DNA from: Candidatus Aalborgicola defluviihabitans
GTDB taxonomy: Bacteria > Pseudomonadota > Gammaproteobacteria > Burkholderiales > Burkholderiaceae_C
Reading direction: 5' to 3'
Length of the DNA: 64,000 bases
Assembly (NCBI GenBank): GCA_016705575.1
Contig: JADIXX010000001.1
Location: 1,079,501-1,143,500, forward strand
The translations under genes were made by a program, and so were the position numbers. Below, piece by piece: positions 8,795 through 18,864 of the stretch. The notes under the pieces were generated by a model. That model was not told where the DNA came from. It was given only the letters and a program-made list of their open reading frames with translations, and searched no databases. Every line of letters starts with the position of its first letter. Within the stretch, counting starts at the first letter, position 1.

Positions 8795-9505
8795 ATGATG
8801 GGTAAAGGCATTCGCATCGAAGGAATAAAGAAGCGCTATGGTGAGGGTGACACAGCCGTCGACGCCCTGAAGGGCGTGGACATGGTAGTAGCACCCGGCG
8901 AGGTGGTTGGGTTGATTGGCCCTTCCGGCTCAGGCAAAAGCACTTTGCTCAAATGTTTGGGCGCAGTGATCGACCCTACTGCCGGGCGTATGACGCTGGG
9001 TGATGAAGTGATCTACGATGAGGGTTGGAAGGTGCGCGACCTGCGGGCCTTGCGGCGCGACAAGATCGGCTTCGTGTTTCAGGCACCCTATCTGATTCCA
9101 TTTCTTGATGTCACGGACAACGTGGCGTTGCTACCGATGCTCGCGGGCGTGCCCAACGGCGAGGCGCGCAAGCGTGCGCTGGATCTGCTCACTGCTCTGG
9201 ACGTGCAACACCGGGCAAAAGCCATGCCTTCGCAGCTTTCGGGTGGCGAACAACAACGCGTTGCCATTGCGCGCGGCTTGGTCAATCGTCCACCGGTAAT
9301 CCTGGCTGATGAACCCACCGCACCATTGGATTCAGAACGCGCCATGGCCGTCATCCGAATCCTCAACGATATGGCGCGCAAATACGAAACCGCCATCATT
9401 GTCGTCACGCATGACGAGAAAATTATCCCGACCTTCAAACGCATCTACCACATCCGCGACGGAGTGACCCATGAGGAAGCGGGTGAAGGACGGGGGTTTG
9501 AATGA
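8795..9505 (+). CDS. ABC transporter ATP-binding protein (DevA/MacB-type)
   Basis: 236 residues, ATG at 8795 with GGAGGG upstream. Walker A GPSGSGKST, Q-loop VFQAPYLIP, signature LSGGEQQRVAIARG, Walker B VILADEPTAPLDS and H-loop VTHDE are all intact. The D-loop has Ala-Pro where most relatives have Ala-Asn, a mild oddity. It powers the permease encoded just upstream. An in-frame start at 8723 would lie within the permease and is unlikely. Confidence 0.9.
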   Translation: MMGKGIRIEGIKKRYGEGDTAVDALKGVDMVVAPGEVVGLIGPSGSGKSTLLKCLGAVIDPTAGRMTLGDEVIYDEGWKVRDLRALRRDKIGFVFQAPYLIPFLDVTDNVALLPMLAGVPNGEARKRALDLLTALDVQHRAKAMPSQLSGGEQQRVAIARGLVNRPPVILADEPTAPLDSERAMAVIRILNDMARKYETAIIVVTHDEKIIPTFKRIYHIRDGVTHEEAGEGRGFE

Positions 9506-9565
9506 TCGCTGGGACGAGCGATCTGGGAATATTTGGAATTTTTCAATGAACCAAGAGGAATACGC

Positions 9566-9973
9566 ATGACGACACATAAGCAGCGCAGCGTCTGGGTCCG
9601 GGTGATTTCCCTAGTCGCTGTTGGATTTGGCCTGCTGACCATCAAAGAAGGCGGAACGGTCCTGTTCGGTGGCGAGGCTGCACGCGCCTCTGCCGGAAAT
9701 TATGTGCCATTTGTTCTCTGGTTCAACTTCGTAGCAGGTTTTGCGTATGTCATCGCCGGCGCTGGGCTATGGATGCAGCAGCGTTGGGCTGCGTTACTGG
9801 CCGTCGCCATTGTCGCTGCAACAGCGCTCACTTTCGCAGCCTTTGGCGTGCACGTGTATTTTGGTGGCGCCTACGAGCCGCGTACGGTGATCGCCATGAG
9901 CCTGCGCACGTTGGTCTGGGCTGTGATTGCCGCCGTCGCCTGGCGCCAGTTGTTGCGGCGTCGTGTTATTTGA
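9566..9973 (+). CDS. small four-helix membrane protein
   Basis: 135 residues with four predicted membrane segments, starting MTTHKQRSVWVRVISLVAVG; AGAGGAA precedes the start. No catalytic motif. It follows the efflux ATPase by about 60 bases and may belong to that operon. I do not recognise a functional family. The converging FAD oxidoreductase ends 20 bases downstream. Confidence 0.65.
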   Translation: MTTHKQRSVWVRVISLVAVGFGLLTIKEGGTVLFGGEAARASAGNYVPFVLWFNFVAGFAYVIAGAGLWMQQRWAALLAVAIVAATALTFAAFGVHVYFGGAYEPRTVIAMSLRTLVWAVIAAVAWRQLLRRRVI

Positions 9974-9992
9974 CCCAGCCCGGCAATTGGAT

Positions 9993-11150
9993 TCAAGTTT
10001 TGCTCAGTCGCTGCGGCCCCAGCATTTCAGCCGTCAGCCCCTGGGCCGCAATGTGCGTCGGCAAAGGCAGACGGCGCGCCAACGCGGCGCAGGCTTCGCC
10101 CATGGCGGGCGCCGTCTGGATACCGTAGCCGCCCTGCGCGGCCACCCAGAGGAATGCTGGCGCCTTGGCGTCCATGCCGCCCACCAGCCCGCCATCAGCC
10201 ACAAAGGAGCGCAAGCCGGCCCAGGTGCGTTGCGGGCGGCGTATTTCCAGCGTGGTCATTTCACCGATGGCGTGCATGGCCATGGCAATATCCAGTTCTT
10301 CGGGTTGAACGTCCTGTGGTGGAACAGGGTCTGCATTGGCGGGCGAACCCAGCAACATGCTGGCATCGGGTTTGATGTACCAATCTTCTCCCGCGCTGTA
10401 GGTCATGGGCCACTTTTCTACTGACACCCCTTCAGGCGGTGCAAACACAAAGGCCGAACGTCTGCAAGGTTGCAGGCCAATCGATTGGGCACCGGCCAGA
10501 CGCCCCAGTTCATCTGCCCAGGCGCCAGCAGCGTTGATCACCACTTTCGCCGTCCAGGTGCGCCCATCAGCTGCCTGCACATGCCACACGGTTCCATCGT
10601 AGCGCAGGCCAACCACCTCGGCATCACAGGCCAGCGTGCCACCCTGGCGGCGCATGCCTTTGAGGAAACCCTGATGGATAGCGTGCACGTCCATGTCGGT
10701 GGCATCGGGCTCATAGTTGGCGCCGACAACCACATCGGACCGCAAAACCGGAACGAGCACCTGGGCCTCTTGCGTCGTTAGGCGCCGCGCCAAAGGCGAC
10801 AACTGCTGGAGCACCTGCCAGTGGGCATCCAACGCCTCCGTTTGCTCAGCAGATGCCACCATCATCGCGCCACGCGGGCTAATCAGGGGATGTTCGGAAA
10901 AACCTTCTGGTGGGTTGGCATAGAACGGCAGGCTGGCCAGCGACAAAGCCCGCACCTGCGGCCCACCATAACTGGCCATGAACAGCGCGGCAGAACGGCC
11001 GGTGGAATGGTATCCAGGCTGGGATTCGCGCTCCAGCAGAGTAACCTGACCATGTGGTGCCAAATAGTACGCCACCGACGCACCGGCGATACCGGCACCC
11101 ACAATGAGAAAGTCGCTGGATTCTGAAGCAACGGGTTGGGATGATGCCAT
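9993..11150 (-). CDS. FAD-dependent oxidoreductase, DAO (glycine/D-amino-acid oxidase) family
   Basis: 385 residues. The N-terminal Rossmann motif FLIVGAGIAGASVAYYLA binds FAD, followed by an acidic strand end LLERE and YHSTGRSAALF, typical of the DAO superfamily. The C-terminal RTWAGLRSFVADGGLVGG and GGYGIQTAPAMGEACAAL match its FAD-binding end. Likely a cytoplasmic amine or amino-acid oxidase; substrate unknown. It stands alone between a convergent gene and the glycosyltransferase. Confidence 0.85.
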   Translation of the reverse strand: MASSQPVASESSDFLIVGAGIAGASVAYYLAPHGQVTLLERESQPGYHSTGRSAALFMASYGGPQVRALSLASLPFYANPPEGFSEHPLISPRGAMMVASAEQTEALDAHWQVLQQLSPLARRLTTQEAQVLVPVLRSDVVVGANYEPDATDMDVHAIHQGFLKGMRRQGGTLACDAEVVGLRYDGTVWHVQAADGRTWTAKVVINAAGAWADELGRLAGAQSIGLQPCRRSAFVFAPPEGVSVEKWPMTYSAGEDWYIKPDASMLLGSPANADPVPPQDVQPEELDIAMAMHAIGEMTTLEIRRPQRTWAGLRSFVADGGLVGGMDAKAPAFLWVAAQGGYGIQTAPAMGEACAALARRLPLPTHIAAQGLTAEMLGPQRLSKT

Positions 11151-11190
11151 GGTATTCCTTTGCTAAAAGGCCTGTGTGAACCTGCCAAGT

Positions 11191-12309
11191 CTACTGCCCA
11201 AAAACGGCCCGCGTCCGGGACATGAGCGGCAGCATACGCCGATCTGGAAAGAAAAATACCAGTGAAAAAATGGCGCGCGGCAGCCACGGCAGGTGGGGCA
11301 AGATGCCCTTGGCACCCTTGTAGCTATCCCAGCACATCTCATTGTCCATTTGGTACTGCATCTTGGCCTGCCCCATGAATTGCCAGAAGAAACGCAGTGA
11401 GATCATGTGCACGCGGTAACGATCCTTCCCCTGACGGGTGTAGTTTGCGATGAGCTTGTTCCAGTAGTACACGCGACTGGCAAGCATGCGGTGGGAGAAA
11501 CTGTAGTTGTCACCATACATGCGCCAGCGCAATGTGGGGATGGGTAGGTAGAAAAACTTGAATCGCTCGTAGAGCCGCAGAAACAGGTCATCGTCCTCGT
11601 AGCCCGACAACTTTTCGTCAAACCCACCCACCGCATCAAAAGCAGACTTCTTGATAGTCATCAGGCCAGGCATCACAAAGATGTCTTTGAAAAGAATATC
11701 CTCCAATGACGACTTGGGATGTGGCCAGCCACAGTGGTACTGGCCATGGATGCGTCCAAAAGTCACGTTGTCGTCGCCATCGATGTTGTCCGCGTCGGTG
11801 TACAGCACGTCTATGGTCTTATTGGCCAGCCAGGGAATTACTTTTTCCAGCTTGTTCTCATACCATTCGTCGTCCTGATCCAGGAAACCGATGTAGTCTC
11901 CTTGACTGGCCCGTGCACCAAAGTTCCTCGCGCAGGACTGCCCGCCATTGGCCTTCCTGAGGTACTGCACCCGCAGCTCTGGGTGGGCCTTCAGATAGTC
12001 CTGGCAGACCGCATGGGTTTCGTCGGTAGAGCCATCGTCAACAATGACCAACTCGACGTTTTTGTAGGTCTGGTTGGCGATGCTGTCCAGCGCCTTGATC
12101 AGAAACTGTTTATTGACACGGCACGCGTTGTAAACCGGCATGACCACCGAAACCAAAGGAGTCTCAGGGTTGGGCCCAGGCTCGTTGATGGCTTCGCCGG
12201 CAAAGCCCTGGGTCACCACGGGCAGTCCACTAGGCCAAGGAGTTTGGCCGAGCAGTGTCTTCATCCACCGATGTAGCACGAACTTGCCGCGTTCTACGCT
12301 GTGCTTCAT
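11191..12309 (-). CDS. family 2 glycosyltransferase
   Basis: 372 residues. After a ~50-residue leader, the GT-A fold begins with VSVVMPVYNACRVNKQFL, then VIVDDGSTDET, GGQSCARNFGARASQGDYIG and the DXD-like FLDQDDEWYEN, followed by GGFDEKLSGYEDDDLFLRL. It should transfer a sugar from a nucleotide donor with inversion. Its ATG overlaps the stop of the aminotransferase gene. No other polysaccharide genes are near, so the acceptor is unknown. Confidence 0.88.
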   Translation of the reverse strand: MKHSVERGKFVLHRWMKTLLGQTPWPSGLPVVTQGFAGEAINEPGPNPETPLVSVVMPVYNACRVNKQFLIKALDSIANQTYKNVELVIVDDGSTDETHAVCQDYLKAHPELRVQYLRKANGGQSCARNFGARASQGDYIGFLDQDDEWYENKLEKVIPWLANKTIDVLYTDADNIDGDDNVTFGRIHGQYHCGWPHPKSSLEDILFKDIFVMPGLMTIKKSAFDAVGGFDEKLSGYEDDDLFLRLYERFKFFYLPIPTLRWRMYGDNYSFSHRMLASRVYYWNKLIANYTRQGKDRYRVHMISLRFFWQFMGQAKMQYQMDNEMCWDSYKGAKGILPHLPWLPRAIFSLVFFFPDRRMLPLMSRTRAVFGQ

Positions 12310-13508
12310 GCGACCAGCGCCGCACCCAAACGCCCGACGCCCTCTTCAATCTTTTCGACCGATGCCGTCGCGAAGCTCAGGCGCAGGGTCGACAGATCGG
12401 GGTTGGACGCATAAAACGGGGCACCCGGTACAAAGGCCACGCCCTTCTCAATCGCCCTCTTGGCCAACTCGCCGCCGTCAATCAGCTTGCCACCGGCCCC
12501 GGTCAAACGTGCCCACACAAACAGGCCGCCTTGCGGTTGGACAAAATCAATCGCATCACCCAGCTCTCTGCGCAGCGCGCTGCCCATGGCCAGAGCACGT
12601 TCGGCGTATACCTTCCGAACATGGGCCAGCGTGTCTGGCATGCGCCCAGCCTTGAGGTATTGCGCGGCGGTAGCCTGCGCGAAGGTGCTGGTGTGGGCAT
12701 CGCTGAACTGCTTGCACATAGTGGCTTTGGCCAGCAGCTCGGGCGGGGCAATCATCCAGCCAACACGCAGCCCAGGGCTCAGCACCTTGCTCAAGGAGCC
12801 GCAGTGGGCCAGCAACGCGCGGCTGCCGGGCACATCGGCGCTCAGTGCCAACAGACTGGGCGGTGGTGCGGCGTTGAAGTACAAATCGCCATAGGGGTCG
12901 TCTTCCACAATCAGGGTCTGGTACTTCACCGCCAGTTCCAGCACTTTTTTCCGGCGCTCCAGGCTCAACATGGCACCGCTGGGGTTGCCGAAGGTGGGGA
13001 TCAGGTAGACAAATTTGGGCTTGTGTTCGGCGATCAAGGCTTCCAGTGTGTCGGTTTGCACGCCATGGGCGTCTATCGGGGCACTGATCAGCTCTGCGCC
13101 ATACAGACGGAAGCACTGAATCGTGGCCAAAAAAGTGGGGCCTTCCACAATCACCTTGTCGCCGGGGCTGATCATGGTCTTGCCCAGAAGGTCCAGCGCC
13201 TGCTGGCTGCCAGTGGTAACGATCAGGTCCTCGGCCGTTACGTCGTTACACCCCTTGCTCGCCATAAAGGCTGCCAGTTGTTCACGCAACGGGGAGTGCC
13301 CTTCAGTGGCGCCGTATTGCAAAGTTGCACCGGGCTCGGTGCTTAGCGCGGCGTTGACGGCCTCGCGGATACCGTCCACATCAAACATGGCCGGGTCGGG
13401 AAAGCCGCCAGCAAAGCTGATGATGCCGGGCTTGCCCAGCAGCTTGAATAGCTCGCGGATGGCGGACGTTTCTACATTGTTCAGACGGGTTGCGAATTGA
13501 AGTGGCAT
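12306..13508 (-). CDS. PLP-dependent aminotransferase, class I/II (2-aminoadipate aminotransferase-like)
   Basis: 400 residues from MPLQFATRLNN, chosen because upstream codons are unlike the fold. The substrate loop ISFAGGFPDPAMFD, YGATEGHSPLREQLA, IPTFGNPSGA and the PLP lysine in GSLSKVLSPGLRVGW mark the ARO8/LysN-like fold-type I group, which transaminates aromatic or 2-aminoadipate substrates. Divergent from the glutamate dehydrogenase across about 150 bases, which may reflect shared amino-acid metabolism. Confidence 0.86.
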   Translation of the reverse strand: MPLQFATRLNNVETSAIRELFKLLGKPGIISFAGGFPDPAMFDVDGIREAVNAALSTEPGATLQYGATEGHSPLREQLAAFMASKGCNDVTAEDLIVTTGSQQALDLLGKTMISPGDKVIVEGPTFLATIQCFRLYGAELISAPIDAHGVQTDTLEALIAEHKPKFVYLIPTFGNPSGAMLSLERRKKVLELAVKYQTLIVEDDPYGDLYFNAAPPPSLLALSADVPGSRALLAHCGSLSKVLSPGLRVGWMIAPPELLAKATMCKQFSDAHTSTFAQATAAQYLKAGRMPDTLAHVRKVYAERALAMGSALRRELGDAIDFVQPQGGLFVWARLTGAGGKLIDGGELAKRAIEKGVAFVPGAPFYASNPDLSTLRLSFATASVEKIEEGVGRLGAALVA

Positions 13509-13662
13509 GGCGTGGGTTGAATGAAATGGCAATGCAGCGATGGTACCGCTTGAGCGTAATGCGACTCTTGCATAAGTCCATGACTGCCAGTAGAAAGACC
13601 GACTCAAGCACCGGGTGCAGGCCTAGAATCCGCCACATCCAAAAGATATCCAGGAGCACACA

Positions 13663-16600
13663 ATGACCATTACCGCGCTCGCCGAGCTGCTGTCCTATAC
13701 CCGGGAACACGCAGGTCCGGCTTCCAGTCGAATCACCGATTTCGTCGCTGCCTATTTCGAAAACACCGACCCCGACGAACTGCAAGCCCGTGGCCCCGTC
13801 ACTTTGTTTGCCATTGCCAACGCACATTGGCGTCTGCTGGATGCACCCCGCGCTGCTAATACAGCGCGCATCCGGGTCTTCAACCCCACACTGGCTGAAG
13901 ACGGTTTTGTCAGCGATCACACGGTGGTACAGATCGTCAACGACAACATGCCCTTTCTGGTGGATTCGGTCACCATGGCCATCAACCGCAACAACCGCAC
14001 AGCCCACTGGATTGTTCACCCCTTGCTCAGCATCACCCGCGATGCCACGGGCAAAGTACTCACCGTCAGCAGCGCTGCTGCCGCCAGTGCCGCCGGGCGC
14101 ACTGACCCAGTGGAGTCCCTCATTCAGGTGGAATGCGACCGGATTGTGAGCGCCGACGAACAAAAGGCCCTGGTTGATGAATTGGAACAAGTGTTGAGTG
14201 ACGTGCGTGCCGCTGTGCAAGACTGGCGCGCCATGCTGGAGCGCGCGCAGGCCATGGCCGCTGAGGCAACCAGTTCTTCACTGTCGCCCACCGACCGTCA
14301 GGAAGGCGTCGATTTTCTGCGCTGGCTGGAAGACCGCCACTTCACCTTCCTGGGCGCCCGTGACTATGAACTCAAGCGCGAAGGCGATAGGGTCAGTCTG
14401 GTAGCCAAGCCCGAAACCGGTCTGGGCATTTTGCGCGGCCCGGTTCACACCCTGGAGACCCATCTGCCGGCTGAAGCCGTGGCCCTGCTGGAATCCAACG
14501 AACTGGTGCTGGTGACCAAAGCCATGACGCGGGCCACGGTACACCGCCCGGCCTGGTTGGACTATGTTGCCGTGAAGCGCTTTGACGCAGGCGGCCAGGT
14601 GATTGGTGAGGCGCGCTTCCTGGGTCTGTACACCGCCGCCGCCTACTCGGCGCCCGTGGGCGAGATTCCCCAGGTACGCAGCCGTGTTGCCGCCGTAATG
14701 GCAGCCGCTGGCGTGGTGCCCGAAAGCCATGCAGCCAAATCCCTGCAATCCATTTTGGATGTGTACCCGCGTGACGAGCTGTTCCAGATAGATACCGCCA
14801 CCCTGAGCGACCATGCCATTGGCATTCTGCGCCTGCAGGAGCGCCAACGCACCCGCCTATTCCTGCGCCGCGACCCGTTTGGGCGCTTTACCTCGGCCTT
14901 GGTGTTTGTGCCACGCGAACGCTTCAATACTGAATTGCGTGTCAAGATCGGCAATGAACTGATGGCAGCGCTCGATGGACAGTCCATCGAATTCACACCC
15001 ATGCTGACCGACAGTCCACAGGCCCGTATTCACTACCTGGTGCGCGCCAAAGACCACGCACCCCAGAACGTCAGTCTGGCTGCCCTGGAAGCCCGCATCG
15101 CCCGCCTGACCCAGCGCTGGGAAGACGATTGCACCACCGAACTGTTGCGAGCCCATGGCGAAGGCCCCGGCCTGGCCATGGCACACCGTTTTGCCGAAGC
15201 CTTCCCCACGGCCTACCGCGAAGACTTCTCGGCCCAGGTCGCCGCCGAAGACGCCGACATGTTGGCGGCCCTGTCTGCCGACGCGCCTCTGGCCGTCAAG
15301 CTATACCGCCCACTGGACGCCGTCCCGGGCACACTGCGCTTCAAAATCTACAACACGGCCAAAGTGGCCTTGTCCGACTCCCTGCCAGTGCTCGAACGAA
15401 TGGGCGCACGCGTGCTGGACGAGCACCCCTACCGCATTGGCAACAATGACCAGACGCTGTGGATCCACGACCTGGGCCTGCAACTGCCGCCCAACACCGA
15501 TCTCGCCACCGTCAAAGATCGCTTCGAATCCGTATTTGCCAAAGCCTGGCGCGGTGAGGTGGAAAGCGACGACCTGAACCGACTGGTACTGGTCACCACC
15601 CTGGACGCACGTGCCATATCGGTCCTGCGCGCCTACACCCGTTACTTCAAACAATTGGGCTTTGCCTTCAGCCAAAGCTACATCGAAGCAACTTTGGCCA
15701 AGAACGCCAGCATTGCGCAGTCCATCGTCGAACTGTTCATGGCCCGCTTCGACCCTGCGCAAACCGGGGATCGCACTGCGGCGCAACAGCAAATCAAGCA
15801 GCGCATAGACACTGCCTTGGGTCAGGTTGCCAGCCTGGACGAAGACCGTATCCTGCGCCAATTTGTCGCCACCGTGCAGGCCACCTTGCGCACCAACCTG
15901 TGGCAGACCACATCTACAGGCAGCGCCAAACCTTACCTCAGCTTCAAGCTCAATCCGCGCGAAGTACCCGGTGTTCCCGAGCCCAAACCCCTGTTTGAAA
16001 TTTGGGTGTATTCACCCAGAGTCGAAGGCGTGCACCTGCGCGGCGGCAAGGTGGCCCGTGGCGGCCTGCGCTGGTCCGATCGACGCGAAGACTTTCGTAC
16101 CGAAGTTCTGGGCTTGGTCAAGGCCCAGCAGGTCAAAAATACGGTCATCGTGCCGGTGGGTTCCAAGGGCGGTTTTGTGCTCAAAAATGCCCCCCCAGCG
16201 AGCGACCGCGACGCCTTCATGGCCGAGGGCATTGCCTGCTACAAATTGTTCCTCTCGGGTCTTTTGGACATTACCGACAACATCGTCAAGGGCACCGTGG
16301 TGCCACCACTGCACGTAGTGCGCCATGACGTGGACGACCCCTACCTGGTGGTAGCCGCCGACAAAGGCACGGCCAGCTTCTCCGACATTGCCAATGGCGT
16401 GTCCGCCGACTACGGTTTCTGGCTGGGCGATGCATTTGCCTCAGGCGGCTCGGTTGGTTACGACCACAAGAAGATGGGCATAACCGCCCGTGGCGCCTGG
16501 GAGTCTGTCAAGCGCCATTTCCGCAGCCTGGGCCACAACACACAAACAACGCCCTTCACGGTGGCGGGTATCGGTGACATGTCGGGCGACGTGTTTGGCA

Positions 16601-18423
16601 ACGGCATGCTGCTGTCCGAACAAATCAAGTTGGTGCTGGCCTTTGACCATCGCCATATCTTTATCGACCCGACACCCGATGTAGCGCGCTCGTTTGCCGA
16701 GCGCAAACGTCTGTTCAATTTGCCGCGCTCAAGTTGGGACGATTACGACAAGAGCCTGATTTCGCAAGGCGGCGGCGTTTTCCCACGCGGCGCCAAGTCC
16801 ATCAAGCTCAGCCCAGAAGCCCGTGCCGTTATCGGTATCGACGCCGAAGAACTACCACCGGTCGAGCTGCTCAAGGCCATTCTCCAAGCACCTGTCGACC
16901 TGCTGTACAACGGTGGCATCGGCACCTATGTGAAAGCCAGCTTTGAGACCCATGCGCAAGTCGGTGACAAGGCCGGAGACGCGTTCCGCGTCAATGGTGC
17001 CGAGTTGCGTTGCAAGGTTCTGGCCGAAGGTGGCAACCTGGGTTGCACGCAAAACGGTCGCATTGAGTACGCACAAAAAGGCGGACTCATCAACACCGAC
17101 GCCATTGACAACTCGGCCGGTGTGGACTGCTCCGACCACGAAGTCAATATCAAGATCCTGCTGGGCGGCGTGGTGGAAGCCGGCGACCTGACCCTGAAAC
17201 AACGCAACGACTTGCTGGCGTCCATGACCGACGAGGTGGGCCACCTGGTACTGCAAGACAACTATTACCAGCCTCAGGCATTGGACATTGCCACACACCG
17301 TCCGATGTATGTACTGGACGGCCAGCAGCGCCTGATGCACTGGCTTGAAGGCAGCAAACGCCTCAACCGCGCCATTGAGTTCCTGCCAACCGATGACGAA
17401 ATCGCCAAGCGCCGCGCCCGCAAGGTAGGCCTGACTCGTCCTGAAAACGCCGTGGTACTGGCCTATGCCAAGATGGCCGCGTATGACGAACTGGTGGCCA
17501 GCAACCTGCCGGATGATCCATTCTTCAGCCGCGCGCTCAAGGCCTATTTCCCGCAGGTGTTGACGCAGAAGTTTGGCCCTGCCATTGCCGCCCATCCATT
17601 GAAGCGCGAAATCATCGCCACCTTCATCACCAACACCGTGCTCAACCGCACCGGGGCGACCTTTGTCAACTTCATCGCGACCGAAGCTGGCGCGAACACA
17701 CCCGACGTGATTCGCGCCTTCACCCTGGCCCGTGAAATCTTTGACCTCGAAGCCCTGTGGGACCAGATCGATGCGCTGGACTACAAGGTGGACGCCAGCC
17801 TGCAACTCGACCTGCTGACCAAGTTGATTGCCATAGCGCAACGTGCCTCACGCTGGATGCTGCGCATCCGCGCCGAGGGAACTGACTTGCCCACACTGAT
17901 CCAGCGCTACCAGCCAGCGGCACGCGAAATGCGCCAGAACCTGTCCGTCTGGTTGCCCGCTACTGCACAGGCGGCCTGGCAGCAAGCGACTGATGTGCTG
18001 GTCACGGCCGGAGTCGAAGCCGAACTGGCGCAGAACCTGACAGCGCTGGAATTCATCTTCCCGGCACTGGATCTGGTAGACCTGGCCCAAAGCGCCAACA
18101 CCAGTCTGGAGCAGGCTGCACGCGCCTACTTTGCCATCGACGCAGAACTGGGCCTGACCGAATGGCGTACCCAGATCAACCGCCTGCCAACCGACACCCT
18201 GTGGCAAACCCAGGCTCGTGGCAGCGCGCGTGATGATGTGTATTCCATTGCCCGCCAGATCACGCTGGGCCAGCTCTCCCGCAAGGAAGATGTGGCCACA
18301 TGGCACACGCAACACAGCCAGGCCATCGAACGCCTTCACAGTTTGCTGACCACCATCAGCACACAAGCGGCAGACCTGGCCCCAGTGTCCGTAGCTCTGC
18401 GGGAACTGCGCCACCTGGCCTGA
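13663..18423 (+). CDS. gdhB: NAD-specific glutamate dehydrogenase, large (~180 kDa) type
   Basis: 1586 residues, the usual length of the large bacterial NAD-GDH (GdhB family), which deaminates glutamate to 2-oxoglutarate mainly for catabolism. A long N-terminal regulatory region precedes the catalytic core: GGLRWSDRREDFRTEVLGLV, then KAQQVKNTVIVPVGSKGGF (residues ~800-850) with the substrate lysine, and GIGDMSGDVFGNGML (~965). AGGAG sits before the ATG. The frame is open throughout. A 329-codon antisense open frame inside it is a codon-bias shadow. Confidence 0.95.
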   Translation: MTITALAELLSYTREHAGPASSRITDFVAAYFENTDPDELQARGPVTLFAIANAHWRLLDAPRAANTARIRVFNPTLAEDGFVSDHTVVQIVNDNMPFLVDSVTMAINRNNRTAHWIVHPLLSITRDATGKVLTVSSAAAASAAGRTDPVESLIQVECDRIVSADEQKALVDELEQVLSDVRAAVQDWRAMLERAQAMAAEATSSSLSPTDRQEGVDFLRWLEDRHFTFLGARDYELKREGDRVSLVAKPETGLGILRGPVHTLETHLPAEAVALLESNELVLVTKAMTRATVHRPAWLDYVAVKRFDAGGQVIGEARFLGLYTAAAYSAPVGEIPQVRSRVAAVMAAAGVVPESHAAKSLQSILDVYPRDELFQIDTATLSDHAIGILRLQERQRTRLFLRRDPFGRFTSALVFVPRERFNTELRVKIGNELMAALDGQSIEFTPMLTDSPQARIHYLVRAKDHAPQNVSLAALEARIARLTQRWEDDCTTELLRAHGEGPGLAMAHRFAEAFPTAYREDFSAQVAAEDADMLAALSADAPLAVKLYRPLDAVPGTLRFKIYNTAKVALSDSLPVLERMGARVLDEHPYRIGNNDQTLWIHDLGLQLPPNTDLATVKDRFESVFAKAWRGEVESDDLNRLVLVTTLDARAISVLRAYTRYFKQLGFAFSQSYIEATLAKNASIAQSIVELFMARFDPAQTGDRTAAQQQIKQRIDTALGQVASLDEDRILRQFVATVQATLRTNLWQTTSTGSAKPYLSFKLNPREVPGVPEPKPLFEIWVYSPRVEGVHLRGGKVARGGLRWSDRREDFRTEVLGLVKAQQVKNTVIVPVGSKGGFVLKNAPPASDRDAFMAEGIACYKLFLSGLLDITDNIVKGTVVPPLHVVRHDVDDPYLVVAADKGTASFSDIANGVSADYGFWLGDAFASGGSVGYDHKKMGITARGAWESVKRHFRSLGHNTQTTPFTVAGIGDMSGDVFGNGMLLSEQIKLVLAFDHRHIFIDPTPDVARSFAERKRLFNLPRSSWDDYDKSLISQGGGVFPRGAKSIKLSPEARAVIGIDAEELPPVELLKAILQAPVDLLYNGGIGTYVKASFETHAQVGDKAGDAFRVNGAELRCKVLAEGGNLGCTQNGRIEYAQKGGLINTDAIDNSAGVDCSDHEVNIKILLGGVVEAGDLTLKQRNDLLASMTDEVGHLVLQDNYYQPQALDIATHRPMYVLDGQQRLMHWLEGSKRLNRAIEFLPTDDEIAKRRARKVGLTRPENAVVLAYAKMAAYDELVASNLPDDPFFSRALKAYFPQVLTQKFGPAIAAHPLKREIIATFITNTVLNRTGATFVNFIATEAGANTPDVIRAFTLAREIFDLEALWDQIDALDYKVDASLQLDLLTKLIAIAQRASRWMLRIRAEGTDLPTLIQRYQPAAREMRQNLSVWLPATAQAAWQQATDVLVTAGVEAELAQNLTALEFIFPALDLVDLAQSANTSLEQAARAYFAIDAELGLTEWRTQINRLPTDTLWQTQARGSARDDVYSIARQITLGQLSRKEDVATWHTQHSQAIERLHSLLTTISTQAADLAPVSVALRELRHLA

Positions 18424-18864
18424 ATGGTTCGCCCCACGTTCACCGGGACGCGAGCTCCACTACCGCCTTTGCCTGCGGCAGGGGGCTTGCGGCAGCTGAC
18501 TCTAGGACTGGAACGCTGCAATTGCCGACTGTCAGGTTGGGCGGTTGTATTTCAGGAATGGGCCATGTCCTGCCATTCGTGACTGACCGGTCTCTGGCAC
18601 AGCCCTATGTTCTCAAGCCTCCTTCGGTATAGCAGGGCTTCTGGTCGCTCTCAAACTGAAGACCCGAGTCGTTCATCTCAATTCCACATCCGGACCGCAA
18701 AAACCCAACTTTCGATGGGGTTCAGAGTCGGTCATTCCTCCTACAATTTTTCTCATGACGGCACCGCCCGGGCTGTCATGACGGTTTGACTCTCCACGCA
18801 GTAGCGCAGGAAATCCTGCGTTTCGGTGGGTGGCAGGACTTCAACCATAACAACTGGAGACAAC
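18424..18864. other. 440-base gene-free leader before the catabolic operon
   Basis: I find no gene here. The right part holds the regulatory repeats listed separately and the inverted repeat CGCAGGA-AA-TCCTGCG at 18805-18820. The left part (18424-18700) contains no frame matching a known protein and could be decayed sequence, which fits an accessory block inserted beside gdhB. Confidence 0.6.
18753..18790 (+). promoter_or_regulatory. direct repeat TCATGACGG (23-bp period) before a -35-like TTTGAC
   Basis: TCATGACGG occurs at 18753-18761 and again at 18776-18784; each contains the palindrome TCATGA. TTTGAC (18785-18790) follows at once, but no good -10 lies 16-19 bases further. Strong -35, poor -10 and adjoining repeats suit a promoter needing an activator, possibly the MalT-type regulator at the operon's end. 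A TACAAT at 18742 is an alternative -10. Confidence 0.35.

Noticed and set aside
11305..11325. Possible further copy of the 46-nt element (CTTGTAGCTATCC)
   Set aside because: Only a short match and no ACGAGGGCT end; inside a well-conserved glycosyltransferase.
12255..13346. 363-codon open frame opposite the aminotransferase
   Set aside because: Same cause; it also runs across the junction of two well-supported minus-strand genes.
16852..17841. 329-codon open frame antisense to glutamate dehydrogenase
   Set aside because: Shadow of a GC-biased gene: the sense frame is a complete family member and the antisense protein has no recognisable domain.
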